Source: Faecalibacterium prausnitzii (GTDB lineage Bacteria > Bacillota > Clostridia > Oscillospirales > Ruminococcaceae). From it: 64,000 bases of DNA. The stretch spans positions 310,001-374,000 of the forward strand of contig NZ_PRLD01000001.1 of assembly GCF_003287405.1 (NCBI RefSeq). The letters are read 5' to 3'. Position numbers and translations under genes: made by a program. The notes beneath the pieces were generated by a model, which searched no databases, was not told the origin of the DNA, and was given only the letters and a program-made list of their open reading frames with translations. Below, piece by piece: positions 44,576-52,328 of this stretch; the first letter of the stretch is position 1, and each line of letters starts with the position of its first letter.

Positions 44576-44603
44576 ATTATACGCTTTTCAGGGGATAAAT
44601 CAA
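44576..44603 (-). promoter_or_regulatory. Promoter of aspS
   Basis: On the minus strand TTGATT (44603-44598) and TATAAT (44581-44576) are 16 bp apart, about 39 bp before the start codon. Confidence 0.72.
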
Positions 44604-44644
44604 GAGATATCCTGATTTCAGTCTGCCCCTGCCGCGCATACCGC

Positions 44645-44682
44645 AAAAAGGGCCGCTGCACAAAACACTGTGCAGCAGCCTT
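44645..44682 (-). terminator. Terminator of prfB
   Basis: On the minus strand GGCTGCTGCACA pairs with TGTGCAGCGGCC, followed by TTTTT. Confidence 0.85.
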
Positions 44683-44710
44683 TCTGCCAAATCTGTAAAA
44701 GAGCGGGCGC

Positions 44711-45832
44711 TTATGCGTCCTGCAGCTCGCCGCGGCTGGCGGCCTTGAGGTAGGCGAAGATGAACTCATCGATATCGCCATCCATCACGGCATCCACGTT
44801 GCCGGTCTCGTAATTGGTGCGGTGATCTTTGACCATGGTGTAGGGCATGAACACATAGCTGCGGATCTGGTGACCCCATGCGATCTCGTTCTGCACGCCC
44901 TTGATGTCGTCGATCTTATCCATGTGCTGCTGCTTGGCGATCTGGTAGAGCTTTGCCTTCAGCATTTCCATGGCGTAGTCGCGGTTCTGGAACTGGCTGC
45001 GCTGGGTCTGGCAGCTGACCACGACGCCGGTGGGCTTGTGGATCAGACGGACAGCAGAAGAGGTCTTATTGATGTGCTGGCCGCCGGCACCGGAGGAGCG
45101 GTACACCTGCATCTCGATATCCTCGGGGCGGATGTCCACCTGAATGGTATTGTCCAGCTCCGGCATGACTTCCAGAGAAGCAAAGCTGGTCTGGCGGCGG
45201 GCATTGGCGTCAAAGGGAGAGACACGCACCAGACGGTGCACGCCGTTCTCGCTCTTGAGCAGGCCGTAGGCGTTGGCGCCCTTGACCATCATAGAAGCGC
45301 TCTTCAGGCCGGCTTCGTCGCCGTCCTGATAGTCCAGCACCTCCACGGTCATGCCGTGTGCCTGTGCCCACTTATTATACATACGGTACAGCATCTCGGC
45401 CCAGTCCTGTGCTTCGGTGCCGCCGGTGCCTGCGTGGAAGGTAAGGATGGCATTGCTGTGGTCGTACTCGCCGTTCAGCATGGTCATCAGCTGCAGCTCC
45501 TCCACAGCCTTGCCCACAGTATTCACAGCCTCCTCGGCTTCAGGGATCATGGCGGGGTCGTACTCCTCGTCCAGCATTTCCAGCATGGTCTCGGCGTCGT
45601 CGTACAGACCCTGCAGCTTTTCAAAGCGGTTCAGCTTACCCTTCAGGTCGCCGACCTCGTCAAACACCTTTTTGCTCAGCTCTGCATCATCATAAAAGCC
45701 GGGGCGGGACATGGTGTGCTCCAGCTCCTGCACGCGCTTGCGGCTTGCTTCAATGGCCAGTGCTTCTTCCAGGTCCTTAACGGCCTTGGCGTGCTCGGCC
45801 AGCTGCACCTTCAGTTCATCAGTCGTGATCAT
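44711..45832 (-). CDS. prfB: Peptide chain release factor 2
   Basis: The 373-residue protein has the RF2 tripeptide SPF in HRLVRVSPFDANARRQTSF and the catalytic GGQ in SGAGGQHINKTSSAV. It reads UAA and UGA. Its reading frame is continuous from MITTDELK to the end, so there is no internal UGA needing programmed +1 frameshift, unlike many prfB genes. It lies alone between a promoter and a terminator. Confidence 0.95.
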   Translation of the reverse strand: MITTDELKVQLAEHAKAVKDLEEALAIEASRKRVQELEHTMSRPGFYDDAELSKKVFDEVGDLKGKLNRFEKLQGLYDDAETMLEMLDEEYDPAMIPEAEEAVNTVGKAVEELQLMTMLNGEYDHSNAILTFHAGTGGTEAQDWAEMLYRMYNKWAQAHGMTVEVLDYQDGDEAGLKSASMMVKGANAYGLLKSENGVHRLVRVSPFDANARRQTSFASLEVMPELDNTIQVDIRPEDIEMQVYRSSGAGGQHINKTSSAVRLIHKPTGVVVSCQTQRSQFQNRDYAMEMLKAKLYQIAKQQHMDKIDDIKGVQNEIAWGHQIRSYVFMPYTMVKDHRTNYETGNVDAVMDGDIDEFIFAYLKAASRGELQDA

Positions 45833-45939
45833 TCTCTAAGTTCCTCTCGTTCAAGGGTTTCCGTCATAGCAGATAATGTCCCGGCGGCGTGCATTTTCAG
45901 CCCCGCCAAAAGACACAGTTTATACACAGATACTTCATT

Positions 45940-45968
45940 AGTATACCGAGAATCTGTGATAAAGTAAA
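45940..45968 (-). promoter_or_regulatory. Promoter of prfB
   Basis: On the minus strand TTTACT (45968-45963) and TATACT (45945-45940) are 17 bp apart. Confidence 0.55.
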
Positions 45969-46070
45969 GAGGAAAAATACTATCTTGCCGGATTTTTAAA
46001 GATTTTCACCTTTTCTTTTCATTCCCGGGGGAGTATAATACCAGTATGATCGATTTCACAGGAGGATATC

Positions 46071-47060
46071 ATGCCGAAATATTATGGCTGTCCCTGTGAG
46101 GGCTGCGGCAAGCCGCTGACCCTTCAGGACGACATCGTGGTCTGCCCGGACTGCGGTGCACCCTACCACCGCACCTGTTACGAAAAAATGGGTCTGTGCA
46201 TCCACGCCCCTGCCCATGGCGCAGGCTACGAGTGGAAGTTCCCTTATCAGGATGCCCAGCTGCGCACCTGCCCCGCCTGTGGGGAGCGTACCCTGCGCAG
46301 CGAGAGCGTCTGCCGCTGCTGCGGCGCTGCCCTGCCCCCCGAGAGCGCAGAGCAGCCCAACGACCGCGCTGCCGCCAGCGCCGAGCAGAACCGGGATTTT
46401 GATTACAGCGGGATGTACCGGGACGAAATGTACCGCAGCTTTACCGAAAAAGTCATCGACCCGGTGCACCGCAACGTGCGCGCGGCCTTTGGCAAGGACG
46501 AGCTGATCGATGGTGTCCCTTATCAGGACTGGGTGGATTATATCGGCACGGCTGCACCGGTCTATCTGAATGATTACAGCCAGATGCAGCTGCGCCATTC
46601 CAAGATCTCCATGAGCTTTTCGGCGCTGCTGTTCGGCCCGTTCTACTTTTTCTACCGCAAGGCGTGGAAGCCCGCTTTCGGCTTTCTGGCCGCAGAGCTG
46701 CTGCTGTTCGTCCCTACTTTGATCAGTATGATGCAGACCACCGGCAGCCCGCTGACCGCCGGCATCAGTGCTTCCGCACTGGTGGCGCTGAGCCGCATCA
46801 TGTCTTTCCTCAGCTTTGCACTGATGCTGGTGCGGGGGCTGTACGGCAAATGGTTCTACCGCCGCAGCGCTGCGGCACGCATCCGCCGCATCCGTGCCGA
46901 GTTCCCGGATCCGGAGCAGCGCCGCGCTGTGCTGAACGCACAGGGCGGTGTCAGCATTGCAGCCTGCATTGGCGCGTTCATCCTGCTGATGATCGTAGGC
47001 AGCCTTTGCTCCATGCTGCTGGGGCCGGACCTGAACGCACTGGTAGGCACCTTTATCTGA
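46071..47060 (+). CDS. Membrane protein with RING-like zinc finger and DUF2628 region
   Basis: The 329-residue protein begins with a Cys/His cluster (CEGCGKPLTLQDDIVVCPDC, then HRTCYEKMGLC), a prokaryotic RING-like finger. A second zinc ribbon follows (CPACGERTLRSESVCRCCG). The C-terminal half has four hydrophobic segments, including SALLFGPFYFFYRKAW, the DUF2628 pattern. Function unknown; similar proteins are common in Clostridia. A possible -10 TATAAT is at 46034-46039. It precedes galU by 78 bp and may be co-transcribed. Confidence 0.78.
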   Translation: MPKYYGCPCEGCGKPLTLQDDIVVCPDCGAPYHRTCYEKMGLCIHAPAHGAGYEWKFPYQDAQLRTCPACGERTLRSESVCRCCGAALPPESAEQPNDRAAASAEQNRDFDYSGMYRDEMYRSFTEKVIDPVHRNVRAAFGKDELIDGVPYQDWVDYIGTAAPVYLNDYSQMQLRHSKISMSFSALLFGPFYFFYRKAWKPAFGFLAAELLLFVPTLISMMQTTGSPLTAGISASALVALSRIMSFLSFALMLVRGLYGKWFYRRSAAARIRRIRAEFPDPEQRRAVLNAQGGVSIAACIGAFILLMIVGSLCSMLLGPDLNALVGTFI

Positions 47061-47138
47061 CCATGGTTCACGCAGGATGGGGATCCTGCTGAAAAGCGCG
47101 GTTCGCCGTGCATAAAATGAGAATATGGGAGAATCATT

Positions 47139-48014
47139 ATGAAAAAAGTCACCAAGGCCGTTATTCCGGCTGCGGGTCTTGGCACCCGTGTGCTGCCCGC
47201 TACCAAGGCAATGCCCAAGGGAATGCTGCCCCTCGTAGACAAGCCCGCCATTCAGTATCTGGTGGAGGAGGCCGTCCGCTCCGGCATTACCGATATCCTG
47301 ATCATTCTGGGCCGCAACCAGAGCATTATTGAGGATCACTTTGACCGCAGCCCCGAGCTGGAGGAAAAGCTGGCTAAGCCCGGCAAGGAAAAAATGCTGG
47401 AGGAGTGTCTGGGCATTGCAAATATGGCCAACATTCTGTTCGTGCGCCAGAAGGAGACGCTGGGTCTGGGTCACGCAGTCAACACCGCCAAAGCCTTTAC
47501 CGGCGATGATCCCTTTGTGGTCATCTACGGCGACGACGTGATCTGGGGCGAGGATCCGGTCTGCGCCCAGCTGATCCGCGCCTACGAGGAGTTCGGCCGC
47601 CCGGCTGCCGGCGTATCCGCTGTGCCTTGGGAGGACGTGAGCCGCTATTGTAGCTTAAAGACCACTCCCCTCCACGACAACTACTTCTTTGTGGATGATA
47701 TGATCGAGAAGCCCAAGAAGGGGCAGGAGTTCAGCAACTATTCCATTCTGGGCCGCGTGCTGCTGACCCCGGAGATCTACGAGATCCTTGCCCACACCAA
47801 GCCCGGTGCCGGCGGCGAGATTCAGCTGACCGATGCTATGGCAGAGTATGCCCGCACCCGCGGCGGCATGACCGCTGTGGAGTTTACCGGCAAGCACTAC
47901 GATATGGGCAACAAGCTCAAGGTTGTGGAGGCTCAGGTGGAGCTGGCACTGCAGCATCCCGAGATCGGCGAGGAGTTCCGCGCCTACCTGAAGGAGTTCT
48001 GCAAAACGCTGTAA
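47139..48014 (+). CDS. galU: UTP-glucose-1-phosphate uridylyltransferase
   Basis: The 291-residue product opens AVIPAAGLGTRVLPATKAMP, the nucleotidyltransferase signature. It has DKPAIQYLVEEA, VIYGDDVIWGED (metal Asp) and EKPKKGQEFSNYSILGRVLL. It makes UDP-glucose from UTP and glucose-1-phosphate, for surface glycans and galactose use; galK is at 58218. GGGAG lies 7 bp before the ATG. Confidence 0.95.
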   Translation: MKKVTKAVIPAAGLGTRVLPATKAMPKGMLPLVDKPAIQYLVEEAVRSGITDILIILGRNQSIIEDHFDRSPELEEKLAKPGKEKMLEECLGIANMANILFVRQKETLGLGHAVNTAKAFTGDDPFVVIYGDDVIWGEDPVCAQLIRAYEEFGRPAAGVSAVPWEDVSRYCSLKTTPLHDNYFFVDDMIEKPKKGQEFSNYSILGRVLLTPEIYEILAHTKPGAGGEIQLTDAMAEYARTRGGMTAVEFTGKHYDMGNKLKVVEAQVELALQHPEIGEEFRAYLKEFCKTL

Positions 48015-48032
48015 ATATGCTGCGCAAATAAT

Positions 48033-48078
48033 AAAAACGGGGCTGCTGCACGAAACCATGTGCAGCAGCCCCGTTTTT
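48033..48078. terminator. Bidirectional terminator after galU
   Basis: An 18-bp perfect stem AAAAACGGGGCTGCTGCA and its complement flank a ten-base loop. Confidence 0.92.
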
Positions 48079-48092
48079 GCATATACTCAGAT

Positions 48093-48134
48093 GAAAAAGG
48101 GGTTCAGAAACGCCCGCAGACGTTTCTGAACCCC
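48093..48134 (-). terminator. Terminator of the antiporter gene
   Basis: On the minus strand GGGGTTCAGAAACG pairs with CGTTTCTGAACCCC, followed by TTTTT. Confidence 0.88.
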
Positions 48135-48149
48135 AAATACAAATCTGAT

Positions 48150-49343
48150 TTATTTTGCCTGACTGGGATGCGGCACGGGCGGGCGCTTGGTGAACATGGC
48201 CTTGAGTGCCAGCGGGGTGGCCACGCTGGACACCACGATCAGCAGGATCACAGCGGTGAAGTAGACCGGGTCTACCACGCCGATAGCCAGGCCCTTCTGT
48301 GCCACGATCAGTGCCACCTCGCCGCGGGTCATCATACCAACGCCAACCTTCAGGGAATCGTCCCAGTTGAAGCGGCAGATCTTTGCAGCCAGACCGCAGC
48401 CGATGATCTTGGTGATCAGTGCCACCACCACGAAGCAGACGCAGAACAGTAAGATCTCCGGAGTCAGGCCGCTGATATCGGTCTTGAGACCGATGGACGC
48501 AAAGAAGATCGGCGCAAAGATAACGTAGTTGCTGATATCCACCCGGCGCTCCACATAGGGTGCGTCATCCATGGTGCACAGCACGATGCCTGCAATGTAA
48601 GCACCGGTGATATCGGCGATGCCGAAGTATTCCTCTGCAATGTAGGCCATAGCAAAGCAGAACGCCATACTCACGATGGTAATGCGCTGGGTGTGGGGAT
48701 TGCGCTGATCCAGCCACTTCATGGCGTAGTGCACCACAAGGCCAACGCCCAGTGCGGTGGCAAAGAACAGCAGGGTGTTGAACAGCACCTTGCCCAGACC
48801 CGTACCGGTACCGCTGCTGGCACCCAGCACGCAGGTGAGCACCACGATGCCGATGACATCATCAATGACAGCGGCGCTGACGATGGTGGTGCCCAGAAAG
48901 CTCTTCAGGTGTCCAAGCTCCTGCAGGGTAGCCACCGTGATGGACACGCTGGTGGCGGTCATGATAGTGCCGATGAACAGCGCACGGTAGAACTCCGGGC
49001 TGCCCACTGCGGCAAAGCCGTAGAACGCACCATATAATAAGGTGCCGCCCACCAAAGGCACAGCCACACCAACGGTGGCGATCAGGGTGGCGATGGGGCC
49101 TGCCTTGATCAGCTCTTTCAGGTTGGTGCCGAGGCCGGTGGTGAACATGAGCATCACAACGCCGATCTCTGCAAAGATGGAGATGGAGTCGCTGGTCTGC
49201 ACCAGGTTCAGCAAACAGGGGCCGATGAGCAGGCCGGCGATGATCTCACCCACCACCTGCGGAGCCTTGCACTTACGCGCCACCAGTCCGAAGAATTTCG
49301 CGCTCAGGATTATGATCGCCAGATCTCGAAACAACGAATACAT
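48150..49343 (-). CDS. Cation/proton antiporter (CPA2 family)
   Basis: This 397-residue membrane protein has about eleven to twelve hydrophobic segments. VVGEIIAGLLIGPCLLN lies near residue 30 and TATSVSITVATLQELG near residue 130. The ion-binding Asp pair is in VSAAVIDDVIGIVVLT. It lacks the C-terminal TrkA-N domain of KefB, so it is closer to NapA-like Na+/H+ or K+/H+ exchangers. GGAGG precedes ATG 49343. The promoter is at 49424-49452. Confidence 0.9.
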   Translation of the reverse strand: MYSLFRDLAIIILSAKFFGLVARKCKAPQVVGEIIAGLLIGPCLLNLVQTSDSISIFAEIGVVMLMFTTGLGTNLKELIKAGPIATLIATVGVAVPLVGGTLLYGAFYGFAAVGSPEFYRALFIGTIMTATSVSITVATLQELGHLKSFLGTTIVSAAVIDDVIGIVVLTCVLGASSGTGTGLGKVLFNTLLFFATALGVGLVVHYAMKWLDQRNPHTQRITIVSMAFCFAMAYIAEEYFGIADITGAYIAGIVLCTMDDAPYVERRVDISNYVIFAPIFFASIGLKTDISGLTPEILLFCVCFVVVALITKIIGCGLAAKICRFNWDDSLKVGVGMMTRGEVALIVAQKGLAIGVVDPVYFTAVILLIVVSSVATPLALKAMFTKRPPVPHPSQAK

Positions 49344-49423
49344 GGATTATCCTCCTTTAATTTTTCCCACTTCCCTGCCACTGCCGGAGCCCCGGCCCTG
49401 CCATAATACAGGAAAGCGTATAC

Positions 49424-49452
49424 ATTATAGTCCTTTTTACCAAAAAATGCAA
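49424..49452 (-). promoter_or_regulatory. Promoter of the antiporter gene
   Basis: On the minus strand TTGCAT (49452-49447) and TATAAT (49429-49424) are 17 bp apart. Confidence 0.7.
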
Positions 49453-49485
49453 AACATTTTTTATCGCGCTTTTTGTCAAAAAAGC

Positions 49486-49514
49486 TTGACAGAAGCGAAG
49501 AAGCTTGCTATAAT
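49486..49514 (+). promoter_or_regulatory. Consensus promoter of rpsF-ssb-rpsR
   Basis: TTGACA at 49486-49491 and TATAAT at 49509-49514 are 17 bp apart: both hexamers match the consensus perfectly. Confidence 0.9.
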
Positions 49515-49539
49515 AAATTGCTGTCTGAACAGACACGCC

Positions 49540-49567
49540 ACACAGGCCGCGATGCCGCAGCCTGTGT
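49540..49567 (+). promoter_or_regulatory. Putative S6:S18 autoregulatory leader hairpin
   Basis: ACACAGGC (49540-49547) pairs with GCCTGTGT (49560-49567) around a 12-base loop containing GATGCCG. Leaders of rpsF operons commonly carry a hairpin with an exposed CCG bound by the S6:S18 complex; position and the CCG agree, but details are unverified. Confidence 0.5.
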
Positions 49568-49623
49568 ACCCTTGGCCTTGCAGATCCGCAGGGCCCTCAA
49601 GTCCAAAAGGAGGTGCTACAAAA

Positions 49624-49908
49624 ATGGCAAAGTACGAAACCATGCTGATTACCAGCGCCGCTCTCGATGAGGAGGCTTCCGCCGCTCTGGTGGGTAAGTT
49701 CAAGTCCCTGATCGAGGCTAACGGTACGATCGATTCTATCGACGAGTGGGGCAAGCGCCGTCTGGCCTACCCCATCAACGACGAGGAAGAGGGCGTCTAC
49801 ACCGTGATCAACTTCACCAGCGAGCCCAGCTTCCCCGCTGAGCTGGACCGTGTGTACAAGATCACTGAAGGCGTTATGCGCAGCCTGATCATTGCTCACG
49901 AGGAGTAA
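49624..49908 (+). CDS. rpsF: 30S ribosomal protein bS6
   Basis: The 94-residue product (MAKYETMLITSAALDEE, then DEWGKRRLAYPINDEEEGVY) is a typical bS6. It binds S18 on the small-subunit platform. AAAAGGAGG lies 8 bp before ATG 49624. It is the first gene of the classic rpsF-ssb-rpsR operon. Confidence 0.97.
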   Translation: MAKYETMLITSAALDEEASAALVGKFKSLIEANGTIDSIDEWGKRRLAYPINDEEEGVYTVINFTSEPSFPAELDRVYKITEGVMRSLIIAHEE

Positions 49909-49938
49909 TTCTTCTGTGACAGAAAGGGAGACCGTACT

Positions 49939-50418
49939 ATGTTGAATGTTGTTGCTATCATGGGCCGCCTTGTGGCAGACCCGGAACTGCGTACCACTAC
50001 GCAGGGAACCAATGTGTGCAGCTTCCGCATTGCCTGCGACCGCAATTTTGCGCGTCAGGGCGAGCAGCGTCAGGCCGATTTCATTGATATCGTTGCATGG
50101 CGTCAGCAGGCGGAGTTTGTGAGCAAGTATTTCCAGAAGGGCAGCCTGATCGCCATTGAAGGCAGTCTGCAGTCCCGTCAGTATCAGGATAAGAACGGCA
50201 ACAACCGCACCGCAGTAGAGGTTGTGGCAAACAACATCAACTTTGCAGGCCCCAAAAGCAGCAATGCAGGCAACGGAAACGGCTATCAGAATGCCGCTCC
50301 GTCCTACCAGAACGCAGCGCCTGCCCGCCCGGCCGCCGTGGAGGCAGCTCCCAGCTATTCTGCCGGTAATGCAGACGACTTCGCCGTCATTGATGACAGC
50401 GATGACCTGCCGTTCTGA
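49939..50418 (+). CDS. ssb: Single-stranded DNA-binding protein
   Basis: The 159-residue product has an OB fold from MLNVVAIMGRLVADPELR to about residue 110, with FIDIVAWRQQAEFVSKY. A low-complexity Asn/Ala/Pro tail follows, with the acidic C-terminal tip DDSDDLPF, which recruits replication and repair partners. It acts as a tetramer. It lies between rpsF and rpsR, 30 bp after rpsF. Confidence 0.97.
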   Translation: MLNVVAIMGRLVADPELRTTTQGTNVCSFRIACDRNFARQGEQRQADFIDIVAWRQQAEFVSKYFQKGSLIAIEGSLQSRQYQDKNGNNRTAVEVVANNINFAGPKSSNAGNGNGYQNAAPSYQNAAPARPAAVEAAPSYSAGNADDFAVIDDSDDLPF

Positions 50419-50464
50419 CACGAAACGGTCCATCCGTTAAAAATCCAATAGGAGGTAATAAGCA

Positions 50465-50722
50465 ATGGCTTTTGAAAGAACCGAAGGCTCTCGCCCCGCA
50501 CGCCCCATGCGTCGCGGCCGCAAGAAGGTTTGCAGCTTCTGTGTCGATCGCATCGACACCATCGATTACAAGGACGTTCCCCGTCTGCGTAAGTACGTCT
50601 CTGAGCGTGCTAAGATCATTCCCCGCCGTGTGACCGGCACCTGCGCTTACCATCAGCGCGCACTGACCATCGCCATCAAGCGTGCTCGTCACGTTGCTCT
50701 GATGCCCTACGTCAGCGACTAA
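50465..50722 (+). CDS. rpsR: 30S ribosomal protein bS18
   Basis: The 85-residue basic product has [20 protein letters not shown] with a CxxC pair, then [20 protein letters not shown] and a final Cys/His. The four-ligand pattern suggests the zinc-binding form of bS18. GGAGG precedes ATG 50465. It ends the operon before a strong terminator. Confidence 0.97.
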   Translation: MAFERTEGSRPARPMRRGRKKVCSFCVDRIDTIDYKDVPRLRKYVSERAKIIPRRVTGTCAYHQRALTIAIKRARHVALMPYVSD

Positions 50723-50763
50723 TCTTTAAAAAACCAACCCGATCAAAATAATCAGCAATCAGC

Positions 50764-50802
50764 AAAGCGCTCTCACCGATGACAAGGTGAGAGCGCTTTT
50801 TT
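50764..50802 (+). terminator. Terminator of the rpsF operon
   Basis: AAAGCGCTCTCACC pairs with GGTGAGAGCGCTTT, followed by T-run. Confidence 0.92.
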
Positions 50803-50939
50803 GCTGCGCTTTGGGGGCAGCAGCTCCCCTGCCCCGTTGACTTGACTCTATCTGCGGCGCAATGCGGTGTCCGCTTCGCCTTTTTGCGCAGCAGCTCCCG
50901 CATCACGGCTGTTCAGAATGCAGTGCCGGAGCATTTTTC

Positions 50940-50951
50940 GGGAACGTTTCC
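50940..50951. promoter_or_regulatory. Possible distal LacI-family operator
   Basis: GGGAACGTTTCC is a near-palindrome with the central CG of LacI-family sites. Its inverse form GGAAACGTTCCC lies at 51192-51203, 252 bp away, so looping is conceivable. Confidence 0.5.
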
Positions 50952-50995
50952 GCTGCTTTGTTCTTGTATACAAATTACAAATTCTCTACTAGTGT

Positions 50996-51088
50996 CGTGC
51001 AAAAAGTTACAAAGCGGTACGATAATTTCCGGTCTTTTCTGACTTGTACCGGTAATTATCGGTATTTTCGGTTTTGCTGCTTTGCACG
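50996..51088. repeat. 93-nt imperfect palindrome upstream of the LacI gene
   Basis: The outer arms CGTGCAAA (50996-51003) and TTTGCACG (51081-51088) pair exactly. The inner arms CGATAATTTCCGGT (51020-51033) and ACCGGTAATTATCG (51048-51061) match in 13 of 14 positions. No T-run follows, so it is not a terminator. It occupies much of the 524-bp gap between rpsR and the LacI gene. Confidence 0.65.
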
Positions 51089-51153
51089 CAAATCAAACTG
51101 CACAAATGCGAGGGGCAGCATTGCACACCTTGTACAAAGTTGAATTAACCTTA

Positions 51154-51182
51154 TTGATTTTTTATACAGAATGTGCCATACT
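51154..51182 (+). promoter_or_regulatory. Promoter of the LacI-family regulator
   Basis: TTGATT at 51154-51159 and CATACT at 51177-51182 are 17 bp apart, directly upstream of the operator at 51192. Confidence 0.6.
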
Positions 51183-51191
51183 AATGTCACT

Positions 51192-51217
51192 GGAAACGTT
51201 CCCGACAACGTTCCCGA
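51192..51217. promoter_or_regulatory. Probable LacI-family operator overlapping the transcription start
   Basis: GGAAACGTTCCC at 51192-51203 is followed by a second ACGTTCCCGA at 51208-51217 (the first copy is 51196-51205). Position just after the -10 predicts repression, probably autoregulation. Confidence 0.6.
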
Positions 51218-51246
51218 AACACTTTCAGAAAGCGAGGCTCGCCGAC

Positions 51247-52254
51247 ATGGCAAATCTGACCATCAAGGATATCGCACGGATCAGCGGCTGTTCCGTCAGC
51301 ACCATCTCCCGTGTGATCAACGACAGGCCGGATGTTCGCCCGGAGACCAAGGAGCACGTTCTGAAAGTGATGCGGGAGGCCGGGTTCGTGCCCAACACCA
51401 ACGCCCGACAGCTGAAGATCCAGCAGTCCCGCAGCCTTGTGTTTGTGGTAAAGGGCACCCGGAACATCTTCTTTTCCGATTTTCTGGTGCAGCTCCAGCG
51501 TGCCGCCACCCTGTACGGGTACAACGGCATCGTCTCTTATCTGGACGAGAACGCCAACGAGATCGACGCCGCCGAAAAGATTCTACGGGAGATCAAACCC
51601 AAAGGCATCATCTTTCTGGGCGGCAGCGTGGCCAACTTCCAACGGGGCTTTGACAGCATCAATGTCCCTTCGGTACTCACCACGCTGGTCACAGATGAGC
51701 TGAACTTTCCCAACCTTTCCATGGTGGGCGTGGATGACCGAGCAGCGGCCTATACCGCTGTGGACTACCTCATCCGGCAAGGGCACCGCAAGATCGCCGT
51801 TCTGGGCGGTCCGGTGACCAGCTACCCTAGCTTGATGCGCCGCAAGGGCGCACAGCAGGCCATGGAGAATGCAGGCATCCTGTTCAACGACAAGCTGTAC
51901 GGCCTGTCCAACTACGATTTCGAGTCCGCCTACCACGCCATGAACAGCCTGCTGGCCCGCCGGGCAGATTTCACCGCCCTGTTCGCCATGAGCGACGTCA
52001 TCGCCTTTGGTGCCATCCGGGCGCTGGTAAGTGCCGGGTTCCGGGTGCCGGAAGATGTTTCGGTGATCGGCTTTGACGGCATCACGATGTCCCGCTACTG
52101 CGTGCCGGTGATGACCACTATCGTCCAGCCCAGTGAGCAGATCGCGCTACAAAGCATCGAGCTGCTGGTACGGCAGATCGAGCATGGCTCCCCTGCCCAG
52201 ACCGTGACCCTGCAGCCGGAATTGCAGCAGGGCGAAAGCGTAAGGGCAATTTAA
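51247..52254 (+). CDS. LacI-family transcriptional regulator
   Basis: The 335-residue product starts MANLTIKDIARISGCSVSTI, the LacI helix-turn-helix, with the hinge helix VPNTNARQLKIQQS. A sugar-binding periplasmic-fold domain follows (GIIFLGGSV, VGVDDRAAAYTAVDYLI, SVIGFDGI). It should respond to a maltodextrin-type sugar or derivative and control the ABC operon that follows 75 bp downstream. The start is placed at ATG 51247 so that the helix-turn-helix is N-terminal; its ribosome-binding site is weak. Confidence 0.93.
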   Translation: MANLTIKDIARISGCSVSTISRVINDRPDVRPETKEHVLKVMREAGFVPNTNARQLKIQQSRSLVFVVKGTRNIFFSDFLVQLQRAATLYGYNGIVSYLDENANEIDAAEKILREIKPKGIIFLGGSVANFQRGFDSINVPSVLTTLVTDELNFPNLSMVGVDDRAAAYTAVDYLIRQGHRKIAVLGGPVTSYPSLMRRKGAQQAMENAGILFNDKLYGLSNYDFESAYHAMNSLLARRADFTALFAMSDVIAFGAIRALVSAGFRVPEDVSVIGFDGITMSRYCVPVMTTIVQPSEQIALQSIELLVRQIEHGSPAQTVTLQPELQQGESVRAI

Positions 52255-52328
52255 ATTTTGTATTCCCTCCGTCGAAGGACGGAGAGTATATAGTTGATCT
52301 GTAATTTTAATAAGAAGGAGAACTTATT

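Noticed and set aside
45700-45832. Programmed +1 frameshift in prfB
   Set aside because: The frame is open from ATG to the end with no early in-frame UGA.
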